From: Acetothermia bacterium UBA3571
GTDB lineage: Bacteria; Bipolaricaulota; Bipolaricaulia; Bipolaricaulales; Bipolaricaulaceae
Direction: 5' to 3'
Length of the DNA stretch: 64,000 bases
NCBI GenBank assembly: GCA_002375995.1
Contig: DFNI01000009.1
Coordinates: 1-64,000, forward strand
Position 1 is the stretch's first letter. Each line of letters begins with the position of its first letter. This document shows positions 1 through 8,500 of the stretch, one piece after another. Position numbers and translations under genes: made by a program. The notes under the pieces were generated by a model. The model searched no databases, was not told the DNA's origin, and was given only the letters and a program-made list of their open reading frames with translations.

Positions 1-2
1 CC

Positions 3-650
3 CGGGTGGCGCTTGTGGGACGGAGCCAAGAGCGAGGGAGGGAGGCCGAGGCTAAATTGGGGCAAGGGGCGCGGTTCTTCCGGTGCGATGTGGGTGACGC
101 GGAGGAGACGAGAAGGGCCATCTCCGCGGTGGAGGGGTGGGCAGGGCCGGTGGAGCTTTTCGTGCACTCCGCTGGGATCACTCGGGATACGCTCCTTGTG
201 CGGATGAAACCGCAGATGTGGGAAGAGGTCCTCCGCACCCACCTCACCGGGGCGTATAACTTCGCCCATGGGCTCCTGCGGGGGATGATGAAGCGGCGGT
301 GCGGGGCCATGGTGTTCGTCTCCTCGGTGGTGGGGCTCACCGGAAACCCGGGGCAAGCCAACTACGCCGCCGCCAAGGCGGGGCTCATCGCCCTCTGCCG
401 TACCATCGCCCAAGAAGCAGGCCGCTACGGGATCCGGGCCAACGTGGTAGCCCCGGGACTTATTGAGACCCCCATGACCGCCTCCTTGCCCGGGGACGTG
501 GTGGAGGGGTACCTCTCCCGTATCCCCCTGGGGAGGATGGGGAAGCCGGAGGAGGTGGCCCACCTTGTGGCCTTCTTGCTCTCCGAAAAGGCTTCTTATA
601 TAACTGGGCACGTTTTCTGCGTCGATGGGGGGCTTGCGCCCTGCGCCTGA
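3..650 (+). CDS. fabG: 3-oxoacyl-ACP reductase (FabG), 5' end outside window
   Basis: This is a short-chain dehydrogenase that reduces 3-oxoacyl-ACP with NADPH in fatty-acid elongation. The open frame runs off the left edge, so roughly the first 30 residues, with the TGxxxGIG nucleotide-binding loop, are missing. The remaining protein shows the HSAG motif (NAG equivalent), the catalytic Ser in VSSVVG and the YAAAK catalytic Tyr/Lys pair, and the typical C-terminal [10 protein letters not shown]. The acyl carrier protein gene 29 bases downstream supports the fatty-acid role over other SDR functions. The GTG at base 6 is not the real start. Confidence 0.9.
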   Translation, partial: RVALVGRSQERGREAEAKLGQGARFFRCDVGDAEETRRAISAVEGWAGPVELFVHSAGITRDTLLVRMKPQMWEEVLRTHLTGAYNFAHGLLRGMMKRRCGAMVFVSSVVGLTGNPGQANYAAAKAGLIALCRTIAQEAGRYGIRANVVAPGLIETPMTASLPGDVVEGYLSRIPLGRMGKPEEVAHLVAFLLSEKASYITGHVFCVDGGLAPCA

Positions 651-679
651 AATCTCGATCAAGGGGGTGCTTCGCGGAA

Positions 680-943
680 ATGAGCAGAACGGCTGAGAGG
701 ATAAAGGAGATCATCGCGGAAAAGCTCATGGTGGAGTTGGAAGAGGTAACCGAAGAGGCCACCTTCCGGGAGGACCTCGGCGCCGACTCCCTGGACCTCG
801 TTGACCTCATCATGGAGTTCGAGGACGAGTTCGGGATCGAGATCCCGGAAGAGGATGCCGAAAAGATAAACACCGTGGGCGAGGCCATCGCCTATATCGA
901 ACGGAAGATCGGGGAAAAGGAGGGGGAGGGGCTGGATGCGTGA
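680..943 (+). CDS. acpP: Acyl carrier protein
   Basis: The 87-residue acidic four-helix protein carries growing acyl chains on a 4'-phosphopantetheine arm. The attachment Ser is residue 37 in the DSL motif ([10 protein letters not shown]), followed by the conserved acidic helix [14 protein letters not shown]. The C-terminus is slightly extended and charged. It follows fabG and its stop overlaps the start of the next gene by 8 bases, so the three genes are probably cotranscribed. Confidence 0.95.
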   Translation: MSRTAERIKEIIAEKLMVELEEVTEEATFREDLGADSLDLVDLIMEFEDEFGIEIPEEDAEKINTVGEAIAYIERKIGEKEGEGLDA

Positions 944-1424
944 GCGCCGCGGCCTAGTGGGGCACGAGACCGATAACCCCTATTACGAGGGGAAGAAGTA
1001 CCCCGAGCCCACCGTATGTGAACGGTGTGGGCTCTTCTACCGCGATGGCCACTGGCAACATCCCCCCGAAGACCTCCCGGAGGGGGTCCATCGGGCCCTC
1101 TGTCCTGCCTGTCGCCGGGAAAAGGACCGTTACCCCGGGGGGCTCCTCTACCTCGGCGGAACATACCTCGTGGAAAAGAGAGAGGAGATATTGAACCTGG
1201 TGCGGAACCAGGAGGAAGAGGCCCGGGGGCAACGGCCCCTACAGCGGATCCTGTGGATAAAAGACCAAGGGGATGAGCTGGAAATCGCCACCACCACGCC
1301 CCACCTGGCCATGCGCCTTGGCCGAGCGATCCACTCCGCCCACAAAGGGGATTTGGAGATAAAGCCCCTGGAGGACGAGTACATGGTGAGACTCTTCTGG
1401 AGGAGGGACCTCAAGGAGGCCTGA
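936..1424 (+). CDS. Zinc-ribbon protein, BCAM0308/NMD3-like
   Basis: This 162-residue protein has a CxxC at residues 28-31 (CERC), a GHW motif and a second CxxC at 56-59 (CPAC), which together look like a treble-clef or zinc ribbon. The rest is a charged alpha/beta region without recognisable catalytic motifs. The pattern resembles the poorly characterised BCAM0308 family, which has similarity to the N-terminus of archaeal NMD3. The assignment is from memory of the motif layout and function is unknown. It overlaps acpP by 8 bases, and its stop shares bases with the asnS start (TGATG), so translation is probably coupled. Confidence 0.55.
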   Translation: MRERRGLVGHETDNPYYEGKKYPEPTVCERCGLFYRDGHWQHPPEDLPEGVHRALCPACRREKDRYPGGLLYLGGTYLVEKREEILNLVRNQEEEARGQRPLQRILWIKDQGDELEIATTTPHLAMRLGRAIHSAHKGDLEIKPLEDEYMVRLFWRRDLKEA

Positions 1425-2725
1425 TGCCTCAGGTGGTGTATATCGAGGAGTTGCCACGCCACGTGGGGGAGGAGGTCACCATCCGGGGTTGGCTCTTCAA
1501 CAAGCGCTCCTCGGGCAAGATCCGGTTTCTCATCGTCCGCGACGGGACTGGGTTCCTGCAGTGTGTGGCCACTGCGAAGGACACAGAAGCGGAGAGTTTC
1601 GAGCTCTGTGAGCGCCTGCCCCAGGAGGCTTCGTTGGTCGTCACCGGCACCGTGCGGGCCGATTCCCGGGCTCCAGGGGGATACGAGCTTCTCCTGAAAG
1701 AGCTTACCCCGGTCCAGATCCCCAAAGAGCAGTTCCCCATCACCCTCAAGGAACACGGGGTCGGCTTCCTCATGGACCATCGGCACCTCTGGATCCGGAT
1801 GCGGCGACAGTTCGCGATCCTCCGGGTCCGGGATGCGGTCCTGTGGGCGATCCGGGAGTTCTTCAAGGGGGAGGGGTTTGTGGCCACCGAGTGCCCCATC
1901 ATCGTGGGGACCCAAGTGGAGGGGACCACCACCCTCTTCCCCCTAGACTATTTCGGCGAACCGGCCTACCTCTCGCAGTCGGGGCAACTTTATTTAGAGG
2001 CCACGTGCATGGCCCTGGGGAAGGTCTACTGGATCGGGCCCGCCTTCAGGGCGGAGAAGTCGAAGACCCGTCGGCACCTAACTGAATTCTGGATGGCCGA
2101 GGCGGAGATGGCCTACTTCGAGCACGAGGATAACCTCGCGCTGCAGGAGCGGCTGGTACGGTACATCGTGGAGTACGTGATCTCGGAGCGGAAGCGGGAG
2201 CTTGAGATCCTGGAGCGGGACGTGGAGCTTCTGCGGCGGGAGGTCGAGGGCCCCTTCGCCCGGGTGACCTACGCCGAGGCGGTGGAGATCGTGAACTCCC
2301 ACGGTGTGCCCATGGAACACGGGGACGACTTCGGAGCCCCCGCCGAAGACGCCCTCTCGCACCATTTCGGACGGCCGGTTTTCGTGGAGCGCTTCCCCGC
2401 GAGGATCAAACCGTTTTACATGAAGCGCGCCCCGGACGATCCCTCGGTGGTGCTATGTGCGGACCTCATTGCCCCCGAGGGGTACGGGGAGATCATCGGG
2501 GGGTCCCAGCGCGTGGACACGGAGGAGGAGCTGCTGCGGCAGCTCGAGGAGTACGAGCTTCCACGGGAGCCCTACCAGTGGTACATCGATCTGCGTCGTT
2601 GGGGGTCGGTGCCGCACTCGGGGTTCGGGCTGGGGGTGGAGCGGACCATCGCGTGGATATGTGGGATAAGGCATATTCGGGAGGCCATTCCCTTCCCGCG
2701 GATGCTGGACCGACTTTATCCTTAA
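1424..2725 (+). CDS. asnS: Asparaginyl-tRNA synthetase
   Basis: Class IIb aminoacyl-tRNA synthetase charging tRNA-Asn. The 433-residue protein begins with an OB-fold anticodon-binding domain (about 10-110; VTIRGWLFNKRSSGK). The catalytic core carries motif 2 around FRAEKSKTRRHLTEFWM and motif 3 GFGLGVERTIAWICG near the C-terminus. Its length is normal for AsnRS. The residues around FRAEKSKT and the absence of an AspRS-type insertion favour AsnRS over AspRS. A second, shorter AsnRS-like gene at about 37.4-38.3 kb lacks the OB fold. It ends the first operon just before the structured RNA. Confidence 0.92.
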   Translation: MPQVVYIEELPRHVGEEVTIRGWLFNKRSSGKIRFLIVRDGTGFLQCVATAKDTEAESFELCERLPQEASLVVTGTVRADSRAPGGYELLLKELTPVQIPKEQFPITLKEHGVGFLMDHRHLWIRMRRQFAILRVRDAVLWAIREFFKGEGFVATECPIIVGTQVEGTTTLFPLDYFGEPAYLSQSGQLYLEATCMALGKVYWIGPAFRAEKSKTRRHLTEFWMAEAEMAYFEHEDNLALQERLVRYIVEYVISERKRELEILERDVELLRREVEGPFARVTYAEAVEIVNSHGVPMEHGDDFGAPAEDALSHHFGRPVFVERFPARIKPFYMKRAPDDPSVVLCADLIAPEGYGEIIGGSQRVDTEEELLRQLEEYELPREPYQWYIDLRRWGSVPHSGFGLGVERTIAWICGIRHIREAIPFPRMLDRLYP

Positions 2726-2742
2726 GCCGGATTCTGTTCCTT

Positions 2743-2748
2743 TATAAT
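2743..2748 (+). promoter_or_regulatory. -10 box (TATAAT) upstream of structured RNA
   Basis: A perfect TATAAT lies between the asnS stop and the RNA closing stem, about 22 bases before it. No good -35 is visible (weak TTATCC-like match inside the asnS end). It could drive the RNA with a short 5' segment that is trimmed. Confidence 0.4.
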
Positions 2749-2769
2749 TTTTGTGTGCCTTTTTCAATT

Positions 2770-2946
2770 CCGGGGGAGCAGCGCTGCGTTGAGCAGCTGG
2801 TCCGCGGCTAGGAGCCAGCCTGTACGGGTTTACAGCCCTGTAGGCCAGGACGCGCCCTGGGGTCCCCTCCTGCCCCGGGGAGGAGCGCCTGGCCCGCAAG
2901 GCCGCCGTTCGAATCGGCATGGGCGAGGGAAACCCTGCTCCCCCGG
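2770..2946 (+). ncRNA. Structured non-coding RNA, about 177 nt (6S-like candidate, family unresolved)
   Basis: Bases 2770-2781 (CCGGGGGAGCAG) pair perfectly with 2935-2946, closing a 177-nt domain. Inside are further helices: GCTGC-GTTGA-GCAGC, CTGTA-CGGGTT-TACAG, a GGCCAGG/CCTGGCC stem around a GC-rich hairpin, and a T-loop-like GCCG-TTCGAAT-CGGC. A TATAAT lies just upstream and a strong terminator just downstream, and no convincing protein is encoded. Length and closed-end shape fit 6S RNA, but the expected open central bubble is not obvious. I do not see SRP (GGAAG apical loop), RNase P P4 or tmRNA tag landmarks. I am fairly sure it is an RNA and unsure of the class. Confidence 0.5.
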
Positions 2947-2989
2947 ATAAAAAAACCCGGTGGCGTGGCAGCCACCGGGTTTTTTATCC
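2945..2989. terminator. Bidirectional intrinsic terminator between the RNA and hup
   Basis: ACCCGGTGGC (2955-2964) pairs with GCCACCGGGT (2971-2980), flanked by A6-7 on the left and T6 on the right, so it reads as a hairpin plus U-tract on both strands. The outer GGATAA/TTATCC also pairs. Confidence 0.92.
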
Positions 2990-3006
2990 GCCTAAAAGGC
3001 AGGGCT

Positions 3007-3330
3007 TTAGGCCCTCTTGATCTTGAGCTGCCCCCTCTCGGTGACCGCCTTCAGTTTCTTCTGCACCGCCTCCTTGAAGTTGCGACCGGGGCGGAAAACG
3101 GGTACCACCTTGCTGGGTACCTTGATGCGCTGCTGGGTCTGCGGGTTGATACGCTGGGACTCTTTGCGAGCCCGGGCCTCGAATTTGCCGAAGCCGGTGA
3201 GCAGAACCTCCTCGTTTTTGCTTACGGCCTCGATGATGATGTCGATGAGAGTATCCAAGGCTTTACGCGCATCCTTCTTCGTCATCCCAGCCCGCTCAGC
3301 CAATTTGGCGATCAACTCCCCCTTGTTCAT
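3007..3330 (-). CDS. hup: DNA-binding protein HU
   Basis: The 107-residue protein is a bacterial HU/IHF-family nucleoid protein that bends DNA as a dimer. It has the N-terminal helical body (NKGELIAKLAERAG), the GFGKFEARAR segment and the flexible beta-arm with the intercalating proline in RINPQT. The C-terminus is extended by about 15 basic residues compared with a typical 90-residue HU. It is monocistronic: a consensus promoter precedes it and the shared terminator follows. The ATG sits after a GGGGG purine tract. Confidence 0.95.
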   Translation of the reverse strand: MNKGELIAKLAERAGMTKKDARKALDTLIDIIIEAVSKNEEVLLTGFGKFEARARKESQRINPQTQQRIKVPSKVVPVFRPGRNFKEAVQKKLKAVTERGQLKIKRA

Positions 3331-3362
3331 CCACTACACCCCCCTCTGTTAAAGTGTGTCTA

Positions 3363-3392
3363 ATTATAAGGCATTCTTTGTTCTCCTGTCAA
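3363..3392 (-). promoter_or_regulatory. Sigma-70-type promoter of hup
   Basis: On the minus strand TTGACA (3392-3387) and TATAAT (3368-3363) are both perfect consensus hexamers separated by 18 bases. They lie about 33 bases upstream of the hup ATG, consistent with strong expression of a nucleoid protein. Confidence 0.9.
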
Positions 3393-3429
3393 GAGGAATG
3401 CCCAAGGGATCGGGGTTAACGCCTCCAGG

Positions 3430-3458
3430 TTGACAAAGATAAAACCCTGTAGTACAGT
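3430..3458 (+). promoter_or_regulatory. Promoter of rpsF-ssb-rpsR operon
   Basis: TTGACA at 3430-3435 and TACAGT at 3453-3458 are separated by 17 bases, with the rpsF ATG about 37 bases downstream. The promoter is divergent from that of hup. Confidence 0.7.
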
Positions 3459-3495
3459 TCGTCAACCGGCGAAAAACCCAGTTGCAGAGGAGGTT

Positions 3496-3804
3496 ATGAA
3501 GGTGGCGTCTGAGCTGAGAGACTACGAGGTGGTTTACATAATTCGCCCTGATTTGGATGAACAAAGAAGGAAAGAGAAGATAGAGCGCATCAACCAACTC
3601 ATCCAGGAACGTGGGGGCCAGGTCCAGAACGTGGACGAATGGGGAACCAGGATCATGGCATACGAGATCGACGACTTCCGTGAAGGATACTATGTGTTGG
3701 TGAACTTCACCCTGCCGCCGAGTGAGGTCTCTTCCCTTGAGGAACGGCTGCGGGTGGACGACGAGCTTTTACGCTACCAGATAGTACGGACGGACGGTGA
3801 CTGA
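3496..3804 (+). CDS. rpsF: 30S ribosomal protein bS6
   Basis: bS6 is a ferredoxin-like-fold protein of the small-subunit platform that pairs with bS18. The 102-residue product starts MKVASELRDYEVVYIIRPDL and contains the conserved DEWGTRIMAYEIDDFREGYYVLVNF core. The open frame extends 22 codons upstream, but the ATG at 3496 has an AGAGGAGG Shine-Dalgarno and the promoter lies within the apparent extension, so I use it. It heads the classical rpsF-ssb-rpsR order; the usual fourth member rplI is absent here. Confidence 0.93.
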   Translation: MKVASELRDYEVVYIIRPDLDEQRRKEKIERINQLIQERGGQVQNVDEWGTRIMAYEIDDFREGYYVLVNFTLPPSEVSSLEERLRVDDELLRYQIVRTDGD

Positions 3805-3806
3805 GG

Positions 3807-4223
3807 ATGTCTGACCTCAACCGGGTCCTTCTCACCGGGCGCCTGACGGCCGACCCGGAGCTCCGCTACACTCAAAGCGGACAGGCCCTGGTGCGTTTCG
3901 CCATCGCCGTCAACCGCCGGGTCCTGAACCCGGAGACCAACAACTGGGAAGAAGAGACCACCTATGTGCCCGTGGTGGTTTGGGGTAAACTTGCCGAGAC
4001 CTGTGCCACCTACCTCCAGAAGGGGAGGCTGGTGGCCATCGATGGAAGGCTGCGGATACGTTCCTTTACCACCCAAGAGGGTGAGAAGCGGAAAGTGACG
4101 GAAGTGGTGGCCCAAAACGTCCACTTCTTAGGCCCGAGGCCGGAGACAACGCCGGAATACGAGGCGGAGGTGCCGGAGGCGACTTTGCCGGAGCCCGAAC
4201 CGGAAGAGGAGGTGCCGTTCTGA
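3807..4223 (+). CDS. ssb: Single-stranded DNA-binding protein
   Basis: SSB coats single-stranded DNA during replication and repair. Residues 1 to about 110 form the OB fold (NRVLLTGRLTADPELRYT; FAIAVNRR; the VVWGKLAE segment). The C-terminal tail is acidic and ends EEEVPF, a variant of the DDDIPF tip that recruits partner proteins. At 138 residues it is slightly shorter than E. coli SSB. It starts 2 bases after rpsF stops and is followed directly by rpsR, the standard arrangement. Confidence 0.96.
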   Translation: MSDLNRVLLTGRLTADPELRYTQSGQALVRFAIAVNRRVLNPETNNWEEETTYVPVVVWGKLAETCATYLQKGRLVAIDGRLRIRSFTTQEGEKRKVTEVVAQNVHFLGPRPETTPEYEAEVPEATLPEPEPEEEVPF

Positions 4224-4224
4224 G

Positions 4225-4437
4225 ATGCCGGGAAGAACGAAGGTCTGCCGTGTATGCCAGCACGGCCTGAAGCTCACTTACAAGGAGCCGGAGGTATTGC
4301 GGCAGTTCATGAACCGCCGCGGGAAGATCCTCTCCCGAAGGATCACCCACCTTTGTGCTAAGCACCAAAGGAAGCTCGCCACCGAGATTGACCGCGCGCG
4401 AAAGCTCGCCCTCCTTCCCTACGAGGTAAAGCCGTAA
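4225..4437 (+). CDS. rpsR: 30S ribosomal protein bS18
   Basis: The 70-residue basic protein binds bS6 on the small-subunit platform. The core reads KEPEVLRQFMNRRGKILSRR. It retains a Cys-rich N-terminus (CRVC at 8-11) and a later CAKH, consistent with a zinc-binding (C+) version of bS18, which many other bacteria have lost. It starts one base after the ssb stop. Confidence 0.94.
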   Translation: MPGRTKVCRVCQHGLKLTYKEPEVLRQFMNRRGKILSRRITHLCAKHQRKLATEIDRARKLALLPYEVKP

Positions 4438-4440
4438 GGG

Positions 4441-5571
4441 ATGGGTGGAACGGCCTGTGTAGTGGCCGCGGCTCCTTCCCCGGGGATAGTGGGGAAAGCG
4501 AGGGCTGTGGCCACCCGGGCCCTGGTGGAGAAAGTCCTCAGCCTCGGTATCCCGGTCCATCTCCTCACCCCTGAGCCCAGGGACTGGCGCGGCGTGGATG
4601 CCGAGATCCACCCCACCCCTTTTCGGGGTTTCCACTTGGGAAGGACATTGGCCGCGCTGGTAGAGGGACTGGAAGTGGAGCGCCTGCTCTACTTTTCCGC
4701 CGGGAGCGGGTTCCTGTTGGACCTGGAGGACATCCGAGATATGTTAGAGCTGGATTTTTCCCTTCCTTTCGGGGTCTTCAACAACTTTTATTCCACCGAT
4801 TTCGCCCTACTTGTGCCACCCAATCCCGAGGTCCTGAGGGAGCTTTCCAGCGATAATGCCTTGGGGTGGGCCCATTGGCGCGCGGGCTATCGGTGTTACG
4901 AGCTTCCCCGGAACGCTAAGACCCAGCTCGACATCGATACCCCGGGGGAGCTTCAGGTCCTTTCCTGTGCTGAAAGGCTGCCATCGGGCTTCGCCGACGC
5001 CCTATCGGGAGTTCCCCGGGGCCGGGCGGAGGCCCTCCTGGAGATCCTGGTCTCTCCGGGAAAGCACCTTTTCCTCGTGGGGAGGATAAGCGGACATCTC
5101 CTGAGGTTCCTGGAGCGCGCCAGTGCATGCCGGACCCAGGCCCTCATCGAGGGCCGCGGGATGAAGGCCGAGGGCCTCCCCGTCCGTTCGCTGCTCAAGG
5201 AACTCCTGGCTTCCCGGGGGCCCAGGGGCTTAGTGGCGGCCCTGGCCGCCATCGGAGATGTGGTGGTTTGGGACGTACGTACCCTCTTCGGGGCCTTGGG
5301 AGTATGGCCTAGCCCCGAGGAGCGCTTCGCCTTCGATCTCCTGGAGTGGGACGCCCTGGGGGATCCCCGTCTGCGGGAGCTCGCCCGGGCGGTAGCGGAA
5401 TCGCCGGCTCCTTTCCTGGTCGGGGGACATTCCCTGGTCTCCGGAGCCATGTACCTGGCGGTGGAGCTGGCGTGGCAGCGGGTGCCCGGGGCGATTTCCC
5501 CGGGGAAGATCGTGCGCTTGGAGGAGGAGGATGAACGGATTGTTGAGATCAGCCCTGGCGGAGGTGGATGA
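4441..5571 (+). CDS. MobA/CofC-like nucleotidyltransferase-fold protein, uncharacterised
   Basis: The first about 180 residues look like a nucleotidyltransferase Rossmann fold of the MobA/CofC kind: an N-terminal AAAPSPGIVGKARAV loop, RLLYFSAGSGFLL, and the diagnostic TQLDIDTPGELQVL. The LxGG(x)GxS(K) loop of true MobA is not conserved, so activity may differ or be lost. Residues from about 180 to 376 form a second domain I do not recognise (GRISGHLLRFLERAS... AGGHSLVSGAMYL-like). It starts 3 bases after rpsR and overlaps the next gene by 41 bases, so it is translationally tied to the SHMT-GcvT fusion. Confidence 0.5.
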   Translation: MGGTACVVAAAPSPGIVGKARAVATRALVEKVLSLGIPVHLLTPEPRDWRGVDAEIHPTPFRGFHLGRTLAALVEGLEVERLLYFSAGSGFLLDLEDIRDMLELDFSLPFGVFNNFYSTDFALLVPPNPEVLRELSSDNALGWAHWRAGYRCYELPRNAKTQLDIDTPGELQVLSCAERLPSGFADALSGVPRGRAEALLEILVSPGKHLFLVGRISGHLLRFLERASACRTQALIEGRGMKAEGLPVRSLLKELLASRGPRGLVAALAAIGDVVVWDVRTLFGALGVWPSPEERFAFDLLEWDALGDPRLRELARAVAESPAPFLVGGHSLVSGAMYLAVELAWQRVPGAISPGKIVRLEEEDERIVEISPGGGG

Positions 5572-8500
5572 GGCCCTGGTGAGGCTCATCCGGGCCGAAG
5601 AGCGCCGCCAAGAGGAAAAGATCATCCTCATCCCCTCGGAATCCCTCACCCCAAAGGCGGTGCGGGAGGCGCTGGGGAGCGTGTTCACCTCCATCTATGC
5701 CGAAGGGTATCCCCGGGAGGAAGACCTCAGGCTTCCCGAGGAGAGGATCTTGGATCTCGCGGAGCGTCTGGCCTACAACCGCCGCTACGCCGACCGCCGC
5801 TTTTATAAAGGCACGGAGCTCGTGGACGTGGTGGAGGCGCTGGCGTGCCGGCGGGCGGCGGAGTGCTTCGCTACCCCCGAGGTGCCCCCCGAAGAGATCT
5901 ACGTGAACGTCCAAGCCCTCTCGGGCGCCGCGGCCAACATGGCCATCTACGACGCGCTTCTTGAGCACGGGGACACCATCATGGCCATGGAGCTCGCGCA
6001 AGGTGGGCACCTATCCCACGGCTCCCCCTTCCACCAGTCCGGGCGCCGCTTCCAGGTGGTCTCCTACGGGGTGGATCCGCGGACGGGGCGCTTGGACTAC
6101 GACCGGATTATGGACCTGGCGCTAAAGCACAAGCCCCGGATGATCATCGCCGGCTACACCTCTTACCCTTGGGCCCCCGATTGGGCGGCGTTCCGGGAGA
6201 TCGCCGATAAGGTAGGGGCGTATCTTTTGGCCGACATCGCCCACACCGCGGGGATGGCCATCGCCGGGGTCTACCCCAACCCCATCGGCTACGCCGACAT
6301 CGTTATGTTCACCACCCACAAGACCCTGTGCGGCCCCCGGGGGGCGGTGATCATGACCACCGATCCCGACATCGCTAAGGCGATCGAGCTCGCGGTCTTC
6401 CCCGGGGCGCAAGGGGGACCCCACGTGAACAAGTTCGCCGCCATCGCCGCCGCCTTCGCCCTGGCCCGGACCCCGGAGTTCCGGGCCCTCCAGGAAAAGA
6501 TCGTGGAGAACGCGAAATACTTAGCAGAAGCCCTGGAGCGGGAGGATCTGAAGCTCGCCTACGGGGGGACGAACACGCATCTTTTGGTGATCGACCTCCG
6601 CGCGATAGACACCGTAAACGGCGAGACGATGTTGGGGGAGATCGCCTCCCGGATACTGGATTTGGTGGGCCTTGTTACCAACAAGAACACCATCCCCGGG
6701 GACACCTCTGCCGCCGATGCCCACGGGATCCGCATGGGCACCCCCTGGGTCACCGAGCGCGGGATGGGGAAAGAGGAGATGGAGGAGATCGCCCGGATCA
6801 CCGCCATGGTGCTCCGGGAGATTCGTCCCTTCACCTACATCGGGGTCACGGGCCCCCTCTCCCGGGGCAAGCTCCCCTTGAAGGTCCTAGAGGAGGCCCG
6901 AGCCCGGACCCGGGAGCTCCTTTCCCGCTTCATCGAGGAACCTGTGGCACCGCCATCCGCGCCACCCGTCACGCGTTACGCGTCACCCGACTTCTTCGTC
7001 CTCCGGGGTCGGCGGTCGGTTTACCTCCTGCACGAGGCCGGGACCGCGGATGTGGTTTCCCTCGAGCCCGGGGAGGGGGTGAGGTCCCTCTTCTTCGACG
7101 GGGAGGGGAACCTGATCTCCGAGGGGGTAGTAGCCCGGCTCCCCGATGGCCCCTACGGCGAGGCGATGTACCTCGTGATCGCCCCGGAGGGAAAGGGGAC
7201 GGAGCTCAGGAAGTGGCTTTCAGCCCTTTCCGACTGTTACGTGCTCTTCGATCCTGAGGACATCTACCGCAAGGTCCAGGGCCCCGCGGTGATAGAAGAT
7301 ATCCGTGACGCGTTACGCGTGACGGGTGACGCGGGATTAGAGTTCTCCCTGGACGGCGAGCGCTTCCGGGTGAGGAAAACCGGCGAGCTCGAGGGGAATA
7401 CCGAGGCGCTCTTCCTCGGGGTTACGGGGGACATAAAAGAGATTTATGGAAAGCATCCCGAGCTCTTCGCGGTGCGGAAGCCCTACTTCGTGGGTGAACC
7501 CCTCTTGCGCGAGACCATACGCGCCTCCCACCCCTCGGCCTCCCTGTCCGAACCGCCCGTCACCCGTCATCCGTCACGGCTCACCAAGAAAACGCCCCTC
7601 AACGCCTGGCACCGCGAGCACGGGGCCAACATGGCCGAGTTCTCCGGTTACGACATGCCCCTTTGGTTCTCCTCGGCCCTGGAGGAGCACCGGGCGGTGC
7701 GGGAGCGGGCGGGGCTTTTCGACCTGGGGCACATGGGGACCATTATGGTCTCGGGCCGCTACGCCGAGGCCTTCCTGGAACTCGTTTTCTCCAACTACGC
7801 GGCCTGGATCCATCCCGGCCAGGCCATGTACGGGTTCCTTTTGGACCACCGAGCCCAGGTAATCGACGACCTCATGATCTACCGCCTGGCTAGGGACCGG
7901 TACCTCCTCGTGGTGAACGCGGCCAACGAGGACCGGGACTTCGCGTGGATCCGGGCCGTGAACTCCGGGGAGATCCGCCCCGACCCCGATCGCCCCTGGG
8001 TGGAGCCCCCCGGGGAGGTTGAGCTCCGGTTCCTAAAAGACGAGGAGGGGGGGCTGGTGGACTTGGCGCTTCAGGGCCCCAAGTCCCGGGAGGTGCTTTC
8101 GAAGCTCCTTCCGCGGCGGGACGCCCTGAAGCTCCGGGCCCTGCGGAAGATGGAATTCATCGAGCTCGAGCTCGCGGGGGCGGAGGCGATCTGCGCCAGG
8201 ACCGGCTATACCGGCGAGCCCATGGGGTACGAGATCTACGTCCCCAAGGAAAAGGCCCAGGCCGTATGGGAGGCAATCCTGGATGCGGGCAAGGACCTCG
8301 GGGTGCTTCCGTGCGGGCTCGCGGCCCGGGATTCCCTGCGGTGCGAGGCCGGGCTTCCCCTCTGGGGGCATGAACTGGCGGGGGACCATGGGGTCCTGCC
8401 CCACGAAGCCGGCTTCGGGGCGTACGTGAAGCTCCACAAGCCCTTCTTCATCGGGCGGGAGGCATATAAAGAGGCTCTCTCCAAGTGGGAGCGGGAGATT

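Noticed and set aside
2901..2917. T-arm-like GCCG-TTCGAAT-CGGC suggesting a tRNA or tmRNA
   Set aside because: No matching acceptor, D- or anticodon arms of proper length can be drawn, and no tmRNA tag frame is present. It is treated as part of the unassigned RNA.
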